DNA from: Clostridia bacterium
GTDB lineage: Bacteria > Bacillota > Clostridia > Christensenellales > UBA1242
Assembly (NCBI GenBank): GCA_017399265.1
Contig: JAFQDL010000008.1
Coordinates: 62,001-126,000 of the forward strand
DNA length: 64,000 nt
Direction of reading: 5' to 3'
Positions within the stretch are counted from its first letter, which is position 1. Every line of letters begins with the position of its first letter. This document shows, piece by piece, positions 28,723-37,413 of the stretch. The position numbers and the translations under genes were made by a program. Under the pieces are notes generated by a model. The model made no database searches, was not told the DNA's origin, and was given only the letters and a program-made list of their open reading frames with translations.

Positions 28723-29178
28723 ATGAGATGTCCATTTTGCAATGCAACTGATAGTAAAGTATTAGATAGTAGAAATGCAGATGAAAGCAATTCAATAAGA
28801 CGTAGACGAGAGTGTACAGCCTGTGGTAAAAGATATACTACATTTGAAGCAATAGAATTGTTGCCTGTACTAGTTGTCAAAAGTGATGGCACAAGGCAAG
28901 CTTTCGATAGTAGCAAGTTGAAAAGAGGAATACTACGTGCTTGTGAAAAAAGGCCTATAAGTATGGCTCAAATCGATATGGTTGTAGCAGATATCCAAAA
29001 ACAAATTTACAACAAGCTTGACCAAGAAATATCTTCAAAAGATTTAGGGGAGCTTGTAATGGATAGCCTAAAAGAACTAGACGACGTAGCCTATGTTAGA
29101 TTTGCGAGCGTATATAGACAATTTGCAGATTTAACACATTTTATAGATTTTTTAGAAGATTTTAAGAAGAGACAATAG
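28723..29178 (+). CDS. nrdR: Transcriptional repressor NrdR
   Basis: 151 aa. The N-terminal zinc ribbon 'MRCPFCNATDSKVLDSR' continues to 'RRRECTACGKRYTTFE' (four Cys), followed by an ATP-cone domain ('VVKSDGTRQAFDSSKLKRGI'). It senses ATP/dATP and represses ribonucleotide reductase genes through NrdR boxes; no such gene is in this window. TAG is its stop codon. SD AGAAGGTGACG. Confidence 0.96.
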   Translation: MRCPFCNATDSKVLDSRNADESNSIRRRRECTACGKRYTTFEAIELLPVLVVKSDGTRQAFDSSKLKRGILRACEKRPISMAQIDMVVADIQKQIYNKLDQEISSKDLGELVMDSLKELDDVAYVRFASVYRQFADLTHFIDFLEDFKKRQ

Positions 29179-29236
29179 ATAGCTTTAGCGTATAAATATT
29201 ATATATATACGCAAAATAATACAAAGGGGTTTTAGT

Positions 29237-29824
29237 ATGCCGTTTTGTATTATTTTTTTTGTGATATTTCTATTTTATTTGTTGTTGCTTGAAAAAAATA
29301 TATTTAATAAGATATTTTTTGTAGTACTATGCATAACATCAATATTCGGCTTAATTATTGGTAATTCTGTAATTAATGACACAATAGAGTTAAACGTTAT
29401 ATTACTTTGCTGCATAATGCTATTATTAATATTTACGTTAGTTAAAACCAAAAGTAAATTGCTACTAGTATCATTTTTTACAACCTTAGTTGTTGCAGGT
29501 ATATATTATATATCTACACAGCAAAATATATTTTTTTCAATTGATTATGATGTGTATTTTTGTTTGTTTATTTGTCTATTACCAGCAATCTTTTTTGCCA
29601 AAGACATCTACTTTGGTGTAATGTCTAGTACTCTGAATGTATTAGCTATTGCTACTATAGATGCTTTTTTATGGCTAAAAGAGTTGCAATATGTTTCGTT
29701 AAACAATATTAATTTATTAAATCTGCTATCAATTCTGATAGTAATAAATATTGGATTTAATAGGTTGATTTTTATATTCCAACAAAGGAGAAGTATTAGT
29801 TATGATACGAAGACAAGTGTTTAG
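29237..29824 (+). CDS. Hydrophobic membrane protein coupled to spoIIP, 195 aa
   Basis: Start ATG 29237 after AAAGGGG. About six transmembrane segments rich in Ile/Leu/Phe cover nearly the whole chain ('FCIIFFVIFLFYLLLLEKN', 'IELNVILLCCIMLLLIFTLV', 'LLVSFFTTLVVAGIYYIS' and others). The C-terminus 'QQRRSISYDTKTSV' is cytosolic-looking. It overlaps spoIIP by 23 bases, and the spoIIP SD lies inside it, so the two are translated together. No family recognised. B. subtilis spoIIP is preceded by gpr, not by a gene like this. A role in sporulation is inferred from the coupling. Upstream at 29188-29212 there is an inverted repeat GCGTATA...TATACGC. Confidence 0.7.
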   Translation: MPFCIIFFVIFLFYLLLLEKNIFNKIFFVVLCITSIFGLIIGNSVINDTIELNVILLCCIMLLLIFTLVKTKSKLLLVSFFTTLVVAGIYYISTQQNIFFSIDYDVYFCLFICLLPAIFFAKDIYFGVMSSTLNVLAIATIDAFLWLKELQYVSLNNINLLNLLSILIVINIGFNRLIFIFQQRRSISYDTKTSV

Positions 29825-30887
29825 ATTTTTACTCTTTATATTCATATTATCTTTTTGCATTTCACCAAATAGTGTTTTTGCGGAAAGCGATCTAGAGAGA
29901 AATTATATTATTTATACCGAAGATGGATATTATTTAACAGAAAGACCTAATGTGCAGATAGGGGATTTTTATATATCAAAAGACTTTAAGAAATACGAGA
30001 TAGTATATGTAGATCATGAGATTTGTCATGCAACTGCAAGATTTTTGTATAATGTGAATAAACCAAAGGTGGATATCAATACCCTTCCCACTCCTATAGC
30101 GACAACAGACAAAGTAATTTGTTTGTACATGACGCATAATGACGAAAGCTATGTTCCAACAGATGGCACTGAGAGTGTGTATGGTGCAGGAGGTATTCAT
30201 GATGTTGCTAATTATTTTGCAAATACACTAAGAAATAGAGGTATTGAGACGTATATTGACGAGACGTTGCATATACCACATGACTCTTATGCGTATTCTA
30301 GGTCAAAGGTCACGGCTAATAACCTTATAAAAAGTCATGAACCTAACGCAATATTTGATATTCATCGTGATGGTACAAGTAGGGCATATTACATAAAAAA
30401 TGTTGATGGTAAAGAACAATGCATGATTAGAATGGTAATAGGTAAAGCAAATGGAAGTATGGAAATCAACGAACAATTTGCAGTTTATCTAATGGCAGTG
30501 GCAGAGAAGATTGCGCCAAATTTATTCAAAGATATATATTACGCAAGTGGGCATTACAATCAAGGTTTGCATGCTAAATCATTACTATTTGAGATGGGTA
30601 GCCATATGGTAGAAAAAGAATTAGTTATGCAAAGTGTTGATGACTTAGCAAAAGTTGTGGATACTGCGCTTTTTGCTACAACTGTTAACAGCGAAACGGG
30701 AAATCTTACTATAAATAACAACCAGACCAGCGAAGAGGTAATTATCGACAAAGTACTAGATGATATGTATGAAGAAAACACTCAAAATAGTTACGGATAT
30801 GTATTAATAATAACTCTTTTAAGTTTAGGTACTATTTTAGTAGTTGCATTGCTAAGTAGCCTATTAAAAAAGAAAAAAACAAAGTAA
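29802..30887 (+). CDS. spoIIP: Stage II sporulation protein P (amidase/endopeptidase of the engulfment DMP complex)
   Basis: 361 aa. Signal segment at residues 1-28 ending 'SVFAES'. The SpoIIP catalytic domain starts near residue 105: 'ICLYMTHNDESYVPTDG', 'GAGGIHDVANYFA', 'HIPHDSYAYSRSKVTA' and 'AIFDIHRDGT' are the zinc-coordinating His/Glu stretches, with 'LLFEMGSHM' near the end. One transmembrane segment at about 328-350 precedes a Lys-rich tail. SpoIIP with SpoIID and SpoIIM degrades septal and surrounding peptidoglycan during engulfment. SD AAAGGAG (29784-29790). The N-terminal segment is a little shorter than in Bacillus, which may be why there is a C-terminal anchor as well. Confidence 0.93.
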   Translation: MIRRQVFRFLLFIFILSFCISPNSVFAESDLERNYIIYTEDGYYLTERPNVQIGDFYISKDFKKYEIVYVDHEICHATARFLYNVNKPKVDINTLPTPIATTDKVICLYMTHNDESYVPTDGTESVYGAGGIHDVANYFANTLRNRGIETYIDETLHIPHDSYAYSRSKVTANNLIKSHEPNAIFDIHRDGTSRAYYIKNVDGKEQCMIRMVIGKANGSMEINEQFAVYLMAVAEKIAPNLFKDIYYASGHYNQGLHAKSLLFEMGSHMVEKELVMQSVDDLAKVVDTALFATTVNSETGNLTINNNQTSEEVIIDKVLDDMYEENTQNSYGYVLIITLLSLGTILVVALLSSLLKKKKTK

Positions 30888-31018
30888 AATAACTTTTGCT
30901 TATCATTTTTTAAATTTTTTTAGCATTCATAAATAATTTGCTCCAACACAGTCTATTTGATATACTAAATATAGTATGATAATACACTAATAATTATATA
31001 TTTATAGAGAGTGATAAT

Positions 31019-32596
31019 ATGAAGTGTAAAGTGTGTGGTAACGAAATTGAGTCCAATTTAAATAAATGCGATGTGTGTGGAACTATGGTAGACAAAGGTA
31101 GACTAGGTGAGGCTTTGTCTAATATTTCTTCTATCGCTAAGGCATTGAGAACAAATAGAGCACAAACCATCAAAAATTCTCAAGAGAAAAACGCTACCAA
31201 AGCATTAGATTTGAATATAGATGATTTATATATTAAGGATTTGGATATAGAACCAAAGGTTATATCAGATGAGGAATTTGATTTAGATTCTTTCTATGAG
31301 AATTATACACAAGAGGACGAAGAGGAAACTGAGGATACTACTCGTGCAAAAAGAAATCCAGTATCCAGTTATAGAAAGTCTAAACGAAAACCTGTTGAAT
31401 ATGACGAACGGGAAGAGGAAGAAGAGTACGAGGAAGAAGATTCTATCTTAGAAGAGCAAGAGGGCAAAGAGTATTTGTCTGGTGAGGCTTTTGATGAATT
31501 ACCGGAAGAAGACGAAGAAGATATCGAAGAAGACGTAGTTCAAGAAAGTGAGCCACAAGAGGTTGAATCCAAAGAAGAGGCTATAGAAGAAGTACAAGAT
31601 AGTACTCCAGAAAAGACTGAAGCCAAGCAAGATGTTGTTACAGAAGAGGTTGTAGAAGACACGTCTATTGTAGAAGATGATGAGATATCTAGTACAGCTA
31701 ATGAGATAGAATATGTCGATTTGGACGAAATAGATTTCGAAGATGAAGAGGAAACAGGAGAGCAAGAAGACATTTCGCAGCCTGCTGGCGAATATATTAA
31801 ACAAGAAGATATAGTAAGAGATAAAGAAGAAGTGGTTGTAGAAAAACCAAAAGAAGATGCATGGTCTACATTTAATATAGGTGGCGATGTATCAGTTGAA
31901 CCACAATCGGTCGTGCAAGAAGAGAGCACTCCACAAAATATTCCTGTACAACAGGCTCCTGCTCCAGAGTCACAGCCGGCTAGTCCTCAAGGTCAAGCGT
32001 TGGGGAATATATTTGATTTAGCTAATCAAGATGCAGCTGCAGCAGCACCTGTTGCTGCGGTGAGCGAGAGTGTAAAAGCTGAAGATGTGCCATATACAGA
32101 TTTGCCAGAGACCAAAAGTGATGTTTCAGATAATAAGCCAATAGTCATAGATGATAAAGATGTGGTTGGAGCTGCAAAAAAGCAAGGAGACGTAGTTCCA
32201 AACGAAGAGCCAAAGAAGAAAACTAAAGAGAAAAAGAAAGGTTCTAAGTTAGCTGGTATATTTGCATTTCTGTTTAGTCTGATTGGTGCTATTGTAGGTG
32301 GTGCATTAGTTGTATATGATTTACAACTATCAGGGGTATTAGATTGGGGATTGCCTCTAGATTTTATCGCTGATATCATAACTACTGTAGATATGAAAGT
32401 ATATTTTGCTATAGGTGCTGTAGTTGTTGCGTTCTTAGGATTTATTTTAGGAATTGTTAATGCGTTCAAAAGAAAAGGATTATTTAGATTTATATTATTG
32501 ATTATCACACTTTTAATTCTTGGTGGATTAATATATATTTATTATGATAGTGCATTGTTAGAAGCAATATTATTATTCTTTGGTATTGAAATGTAA
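31019..32596 (+). CDS. Zinc-ribbon protein with long acidic linker and C-terminal membrane segments, 525 aa
   Basis: C3-x2-C6 and C17-x2-C20 form a zinc ribbon of the 'zinc_ribbon_2' type at the extreme N-terminus. Residues about 65-270 are very rich in Glu/Asp ('EEEEEYEEEDSILEEQEG'), followed by a Pro/Gln/Ala segment to about 390 and a Lys-rich patch 'KKKTKEKKKGSK'. Three transmembrane segments follow at about 412-435, 455-480 and 490-515. The soluble part is presumably cytoplasmic. Function unknown; such designs occur in many uncharacterised clostridial membrane proteins. A terminator separates it from the convergent tail-fibre gene. Confidence 0.7.
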   Translation: MKCKVCGNEIESNLNKCDVCGTMVDKGRLGEALSNISSIAKALRTNRAQTIKNSQEKNATKALDLNIDDLYIKDLDIEPKVISDEEFDLDSFYENYTQEDEEETEDTTRAKRNPVSSYRKSKRKPVEYDEREEEEEYEEEDSILEEQEGKEYLSGEAFDELPEEDEEDIEEDVVQESEPQEVESKEEAIEEVQDSTPEKTEAKQDVVTEEVVEDTSIVEDDEISSTANEIEYVDLDEIDFEDEEETGEQEDISQPAGEYIKQEDIVRDKEEVVVEKPKEDAWSTFNIGGDVSVEPQSVVQEESTPQNIPVQQAPAPESQPASPQGQALGNIFDLANQDAAAAAPVAAVSESVKAEDVPYTDLPETKSDVSDNKPIVIDDKDVVGAAKKQGDVVPNEEPKKKTKEKKKGSKLAGIFAFLFSLIGAIVGGALVVYDLQLSGVLDWGLPLDFIADIITTVDMKVYFAIGAVVVAFLGFILGIVNAFKRKGLFRFILLIITLLILGGLIYIYYDSALLEAILLFFGIEM

Positions 32597-32640
32597 AAAA
32601 AAATACAAGTTATATTTTAGTATAACTTGTATTTTTTTAT
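32597..32640. terminator. Bidirectional terminator
   Basis: ATACAAGTTATA / TATAACTTGTAT stem with a six-base loop and A/T runs on either side. Serves the 525-aa gene and the minus-strand tail-fibre gene. Confidence 0.9.
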
Positions 32641-35600
32641 TAAGTTCTAGGTTCGCCATTGATATAGATCGCAGGTAATGTAATATAGATACTTTCGTAT
32701 TTTTTATAGTCTGCACTTGCTATAAGTGCGCTATTGTCTATATTTCTTCTAAAACTAAATACTATCTGGAAGTCAAAATTGTCTCTATCCTTAATTGAAA
32801 CAGAGTCTATTTCTACCTCTTCTTCTACACCATTTAGTCTAATTTTTGCTTTTGTACTTAATAGTCCACATTCTGTAATGAGTGCTGATTTTGGCATGGT
32901 TATTAGTACGTTGTATTTGTCGTATTTGGTATAATGTACTAATTCTGCTGGATAGGTTAGTCCTTGAGTTGAATATATTTCTCCAATAACAAGATAATGT
33001 CTATAACATTTTTCTAATTCAGATTTGTATTTAGGGGGTATAAATTCAGTTGCAGTTTCGCCAATTTCACCTTTGATGTATTTTATCTTTGTATAATTTT
33101 TTACAACTCCATCGGTTAAGGTGTTAAAATAATATCTTATACCATAGAATGAACCATCAAAGAATAATGTTATTCCACCAAAACTTGTTTCTACGTTTGC
33201 AATATTTATGGTAACTAGTGTGTCAGGATCTTCTTCTGGGATCTCCGCTGTCAATGAATAAAATTCTTCTTCAGATGTGTCACCGTTGATAATCTTTGTA
33301 GAAATAGTAATAGTTTTACCTTTAAAATCATCTGATGACTCAATGTATTGTATCAAAGCTGCATTTTGTGTGGTAGTAGGTAATATTCTTAGATTATAAT
33401 ACCCATCGCTATCAATAAGGCCTTCTAGACCACTTTCTTTTTTCCATCTATCTACAGTGTAGTAAGCAGATCCTGTATCTTCAAATGTAGTCAAGCCTCT
33501 TTGATTTACGATAAAGTTTGGGTTCATAATAATACTTACATTGTTATCTGTTGAATTAGCGGTAGGTAGAACTATATTTACATTCTTGCTTTCGTCAATA
33601 GTTTGTTTTACACCATTTACCGAAATGCTATCAATCTTGCCTCCGTTGCTTTCTACGTAATCTGCAGTTACAGCACCGACATCGTTTGCGGTAAGTGTAA
33701 TATCACTAGTAAGTGCTTTCCCATTAATAGTTAGAGAGTTTGGGACATAGTCGGTAGGGATATCTGTAGTATTTGCCTTTCTTGATAGTTTAATATTAAG
33801 ATCTGTATTGGTTACATAGTCTGATGGGATACTAGTTAAATAACCTCTGCTATCCAATTCTGTTTCGGTAATATATTCATCAGGAATACTGCTCAGATAA
33901 CCTTTGCTGTTCAATTCAGATTCTGTAATGTATTCGCTAGGGATTTCACTTAAGTAATTGCTATCGTTTTCAAGTTGGCTAGTTTTTGTTGGAATAGGGG
34001 TAGTATTTGGCAAAGCACCTACATCAGTGGCTGTCAATGTAATATCAGTAGACAATTCCTTGCCATTGATTGTTCTACTATTTGGAACTAGACCACTGAT
34101 AATATCAGAAATATCAACATCTAATGTTTCGCCATTCTTTAGTGTTAAGTGCAATTTGCCATCAGAATAAGTAGCACCAATTACCATTGCTTCTAAAGGT
34201 AAGTCAACATTTGAAACATATAGTATTTGACCATTTGCTGATTTTAATGTAAAAGTCATAAGATAAGTAGTTGGATTGATACTTACAGCTATTTTATCTG
34301 CAAACATACTCTTAATGTTTAGATTGTTTAAATATATATTTCCATCTAAATTAATATTCCCATCAAGATATAGATTGTTGAAACCATTTCCTGACGTTCC
34401 TAAATCTGATGTCATTTCTGGCGCAATATATCCATTCTTGATAACTATTCCACCTTTATTAGAACTTGTAGAAGTTGGTCTTAATCTGATACTATTTTCG
34501 CCACTAATAACAAATTCGCCACCAGTAGTTTCTCTTAATACACCAGTTGTGCTTCCATTTTTAATATTTACTCTGCTATTTATATTGGTTTCTGTTTGAC
34601 TTACTTCTAAAGCATTTTGTTTTGTATTTTCAGTGCTACCAGCACCAACAACCAATAAAGCAGATGTGTTTTCTAGATTGTATTTACCAAGTACTGTCTG
34701 ATAATCTCTACCAGATTTTAATCTATAACCATGAGTAAATGCACCAGTATGTTTAGCAACACATTTCTCACCACTTGCTTTTGCTGCTTTTGCATATTTA
34801 GTAGTTATTACTGGCTCAACAATCTCCCAGTATTCTTGGTTTGTGGAGTGGTTAGGAATTACACCTATTAATTGATGATTTAGGCATTTAAAAACACTAC
34901 CATTTCTTTTTACTAAATCACCTATATTATAAGTTTTTGTGTCGCTATAAAACTCAATATCAGCTAAATGCTTACCATCAAATGTAGCGTCTCCGCCAGC
35001 GATATTATCTATGCCCTCAACAGAAGAATATTCACTTCCTACTAAGTTATAGCCACCTCTTGAACTTGTTGCAGTGCCTCTATTGATATTGCCCACACCC
35101 ATAGCGTCTGAAAAGTAAGAGTCTTCTGCTATTGTGTTGTTATAACCAGAAGCGAAACTTTGTCTAGCGTTAACTTTGTTTCTAGCACCAATTGCGGCGT
35201 TGCAGCCACTACTTAATGTGTTTTTCGAACCTGCCACAAAGCTGTCTGATGAGTCTAGGATATTCTGATATCCACCAACTATACTATTGCTACCACTTGA
35301 TAAATTTTCTTTACCACTAGTTATGCTGTTGCTTCCAAGGCTTGTATTGTCCTCGCCAAATATAGTTGCGTTTTTGCTATCGACTTTGCATTGTTTAGTA
35401 ATTAGGGGATAACTATCAATTGAAGGAAGTAGCTTTTCTAAAGTTGTAGTTTTAGTTAATCCAGTTATGTTATATAGCCAGTATCCTCTGCCATCTATTT
35501 CAAAGAAGCTAGAATGGATTGCATTTAATCCGTTAACAATATTATCTGTCGTATTGTTAACAATATTGGGGTTTGTGACAATAACGTTGTTATTATTATC

Positions 35601-36101
35601 AATATATCCGTCCGTAAATAATTTATTGCTTAAGTGGTTGTTTCCAATCAAAGAATTGTTCTTGTCATCTACTATATTCTTTGGGGTTGTGTGAAATAGA
35701 ATAGTTGTGTTATCATTTTGGTCTTTTATTTGCATGACATTGTTGTGCATAGATATATCTTTTATAGTAGATAATCCATGATTATCTATCTTATCCACTT
35801 TTCTATTTAAGCCGGATATTAGCTCAGATTTGGTTGCGGAATTTTTTTCGAGAGTTTCTATTTGTTCAATATGATAGTCTGTAAAGTTGTTGTCAGTATG
35901 AGTGTAATCAGCATCACTGACAATGTTTTGGTCATAAGGCATTGCTCCGATTTGTTCAACGGTGACGTTGTGGGGATTGGAGGTGTTTTCCATGTGGTCT
36001 ATGATTTCTTGCCTTATTTGTGTAACTGTGCTAGCTGTTATACTAGCAGTAATAGGGGAGGTTTTAAGAGTTTGAATGATTTGAGAATTTATTGTAGACA
36101 T
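32640..36101 (-). CDS. Phage tail-fibre/receptor-binding-like protein, 1153 aa
   Basis: Start ATG at 36101 with GAGGTGG upstream, overlapping the previous gene by 13 bases. Residues about 250-370 carry YadA-head-like repeats (for example 'TSLGSNSITSGKENLSSGSN', 'SDSFVAGSKNTLSSGCNA'). About 380-430 contains a carbohydrate-binding-like 'TKTYNIGDLVKRNGSVFKC...YWEIV' module. About 675-830 holds 'TINGKxLxxDITLTAxDVGA' twice and three 'Y(I/V)T.(S/T)(E/D)L(N/D)' spacers, classic in Firmicute phage tail fibres. From about 860 'NPNFIVNQRGLTTFEDTGSAYYTVDRW' begins a beta-rich receptor-binding C-terminus ending with an 'EKCYRHY' region. No signal peptide. No other phage genes are nearby, apart from the small partner upstream. 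Confidence 0.8.
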   Translation of the reverse strand: MSTINSQIIQTLKTSPITASITASTVTQIRQEIIDHMENTSNPHNVTVEQIGAMPYDQNIVSDADYTHTDNNFTDYHIEQIETLEKNSATKSELISGLNRKVDKIDNHGLSTIKDISMHNNVMQIKDQNDNTTILFHTTPKNIVDDKNNSLIGNNHLSNKLFTDGYIDNNNNVIVTNPNIVNNTTDNIVNGLNAIHSSFFEIDGRGYWLYNITGLTKTTTLEKLLPSIDSYPLITKQCKVDSKNATIFGEDNTSLGSNSITSGKENLSSGSNSIVGGYQNILDSSDSFVAGSKNTLSSGCNAAIGARNKVNARQSFASGYNNTIAEDSYFSDAMGVGNINRGTATSSRGGYNLVGSEYSSVEGIDNIAGGDATFDGKHLADIEFYSDTKTYNIGDLVKRNGSVFKCLNHQLIGVIPNHSTNQEYWEIVEPVITTKYAKAAKASGEKCVAKHTGAFTHGYRLKSGRDYQTVLGKYNLENTSALLVVGAGSTENTKQNALEVSQTETNINSRVNIKNGSTTGVLRETTGGEFVISGENSIRLRPTSTSSNKGGIVIKNGYIAPEMTSDLGTSGNGFNNLYLDGNINLDGNIYLNNLNIKSMFADKIAVSINPTTYLMTFTLKSANGQILYVSNVDLPLEAMVIGATYSDGKLHLTLKNGETLDVDISDIISGLVPNSRTINGKELSTDITLTATDVGALPNTTPIPTKTSQLENDSNYLSEIPSEYITESELNSKGYLSSIPDEYITETELDSRGYLTSIPSDYVTNTDLNIKLSRKANTTDIPTDYVPNSLTINGKALTSDITLTANDVGAVTADYVESNGGKIDSISVNGVKQTIDESKNVNIVLPTANSTDNNVSIIMNPNFIVNQRGLTTFEDTGSAYYTVDRWKKESGLEGLIDSDGYYNLRILPTTTQNAALIQYIESSDDFKGKTITISTKIINGDTSEEEFYSLTAEIPEEDPDTLVTINIANVETSFGGITLFFDGSFYGIRYYFNTLTDGVVKNYTKIKYIKGEIGETATEFIPPKYKSELEKCYRHYLVIGEIYSTQGLTYPAELVHYTKYDKYNVLITMPKSALITECGLLSTKAKIRLNGVEEEVEIDSVSIKDRDNFDFQIVFSFRRNIDNSALIASADYKKYESIYITLPAIYINGEPRT

Positions 36102-36451
36102 TTTTCCACCTCGACTATGTTATTTGCAACGATAGTAGTTGTGTTTACTCCCTTGTAGGTTATAGTATAATTATATATACCTGCAGGGAATTTTTTTGTA
36201 ATCTTATCATTGAAGTTAAGTATTACTTTATTGCCGTCTTCGAATGAGTCAAACACAAACTTGTGCACCAAAATATTGCTTTGATAGAAGCTAACTATTA
36301 TTTCATCATGATCGGTAAGTATGATATTTTCGTTAGTATCTAAATCTGTTAGAGTGATGTCTAGTGATATTGCAAAAGTATCTCCTTCAAACCAGATAAA
36401 TTTATCATGCTCATATCTTGGGCTTTGTTTTGCTGATTTTATTTCAGACAT
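36089..36451 (-). CDS. BppU-like phage baseplate/tail adaptor domain protein, 120 aa
   Basis: A short all-beta protein: 'FEGDTFAISLDITLTDLDTNENIILTD...VSFYQ' and then 'KKFPAGIYNYTITYKG'. This is the pattern of the N-terminal domain of phage baseplate upper (BppU) and related tail proteins, which dock tail fibres. SD AAGGAGG. It overlaps and is translationally coupled to the 1153-aa tail-fibre-like gene, so the two probably make an adaptor-plus-fibre unit. Family call is from pattern only. Confidence 0.6.
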   Translation of the reverse strand: MSEIKSAKQSPRYEHDKFIWFEGDTFAISLDITLTDLDTNENIILTDHDEIIVSFYQSNILVHKFVFDSFEDGNKVILNFNDKITKKFPAGIYNYTITYKGVNTTTIVANNIVEVEKCLQ

Positions 36452-36497
36452 TTTTTACCTCCTTAGTTTTGTTAATAATTTGCTTGGTGGCAATTAT

Positions 36498-36527
36498 ATT
36501 ATAAGGGGGAGATTTAAGTAATTGCAA
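36498..36527 (-). promoter_or_regulatory. Promoter of the tail-fibre-like pair
   Basis: On the minus strand, TTGCAA (36527-36522), 18 bp, TATAAT (36503-36498), 46 bases before the ATG. Own vegetative-type promoter. Confidence 0.65.
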
Positions 36528-36538
36528 AATTTACTGAC

Positions 36539-36574
36539 AAAAAAACCCTTAAAAAATTTATCTTTTTAAGGGTG
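36539..36574 (-). terminator. Terminator of the poly-Asp zinc-ribbon gene
   Basis: ACCCTTAAAAA / TTTTTAAGGGT stem; on the minus strand it is followed by a T-run. Confidence 0.85.
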
Positions 36575-36581
36575 TAATTTA

Positions 36582-37124
36582 TTACATTTTCAAATCATCA
36601 TCGTCATCGTCGTCATCATCGTCATTGTCGTCATCGTCATCATCAAAATCGTCATCATCAATTTCAACATCGTCGTCAAAGTCGTCATCATCATCGAAAT
36701 CGTTAAATTCTTCTTCTTCGTCAAAGTCGTCATCAAATTCGTCTTCTAGGTCTTTAGCAAATGCATTACCTAGTTCTTCGTCGATTTCGTCATCATCGTT
36801 CTCGATTGGAAGTAGATCCAACTCTTCATCGTTATCATCTTTATCAATGAAGCCTTTCCAGTCAACATTTTCGTCATGCTCTTGCTCGCTGTGATTTTCT
36901 TCATAGCAAGATTCGCACATTCCCTTTGACTCATCTGTAATATAGTTGGATTTACAAATAGGGCATAGAGATTCTTCGTCGCCCATTAGTATCTCGTCCA
37001 TCTCTAATTCGTCTTGGTATCCTGCTTTCATTTCTTGCTTGCATACTTCGCAATAATCTTGATTGCTTAGAATGTAGTTAAGTTCACATCTTGGACATTT
37101 AATATATCTTGGTTTGTCTGCCAT
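36582..37124 (-). CDS. Double zinc-ribbon protein with poly-Asp/Glu C-terminus, 180 aa
   Basis: Two treble/zinc-ribbon modules: C10-x2-C13 with C25-x2-C28 ('KCPRCELNY', 'YCEVCK'), and C54-x2-C57 with C70-x2-C73 ('LCPICKSNY', 'MCESCYEE'). The C-terminal 80 residues are almost pure Asp/Glu, encoded by GAT/GAC/GAA repeats. No membrane segment, so cytosolic. An acidic tail can mimic nucleic acid or chelate cations; function unknown. Like the 525-aa protein at 31019, it pairs an N-terminal zinc ribbon with an acidic domain. SD AGGAG precedes the ATG. The gap 37125-37366 is A+T-rich and I see no clear feature except its presumed promoter. Confidence 0.75.
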   Translation of the reverse strand: MADKPRYIKCPRCELNYILSNQDYCEVCKQEMKAGYQDELEMDEILMGDEESLCPICKSNYITDESKGMCESCYEENHSEQEHDENVDWKGFIDKDDNDEELDLLPIENDDDEIDEELGNAFAKDLEDEFDDDFDEEEEFNDFDDDDDFDDDVEIDDDDFDDDDDDNDDDDDDDDDDLKM

Positions 37125-37365
37125 ACTATCTCCTAAGTATAAAATTTATTTTCTGTTAATCAAAAAAAATATACATAATTATCAGCAAATTTTTCTTCAT
37201 TACAGATTGCAAAAAAATTGTATTTATCTTATTTAAGACAATTTCGCAAATATAATACAATTATATTTTAGATTTGTAAACTATTTTTAGCATTTTTTTA
37301 TACTTTTTTTAAATATATATGCATGCTTCTTTTAAAAATACTATATTTTATATAAAAATTAAAAA

Positions 37366-37401
37366 AATAACTACTAAAAATCATAATAGTAGTTATTTTC
37401 A
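37366..37401 (-). terminator. Terminator of valS
   Basis: AATAACTACTA / TAGTAGTTATT stem, followed by T-run on the minus strand. Confidence 0.85.
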
Positions 37402-37413
37402 TAATATTTATTT

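Noticed and set aside
32640..36451. Complete prophage around the tail-fibre genes
   Set aside because: No integrase, terminase, portal, capsid, tape-measure or lysis gene on either side; neighbours are cellular.
36625..36894. Ser-rich 89-aa frame opposite the poly-Asp gene
   Set aside because: Serine run is the complement of GAT/GAC repeats; the zinc-ribbon frame is the real one.
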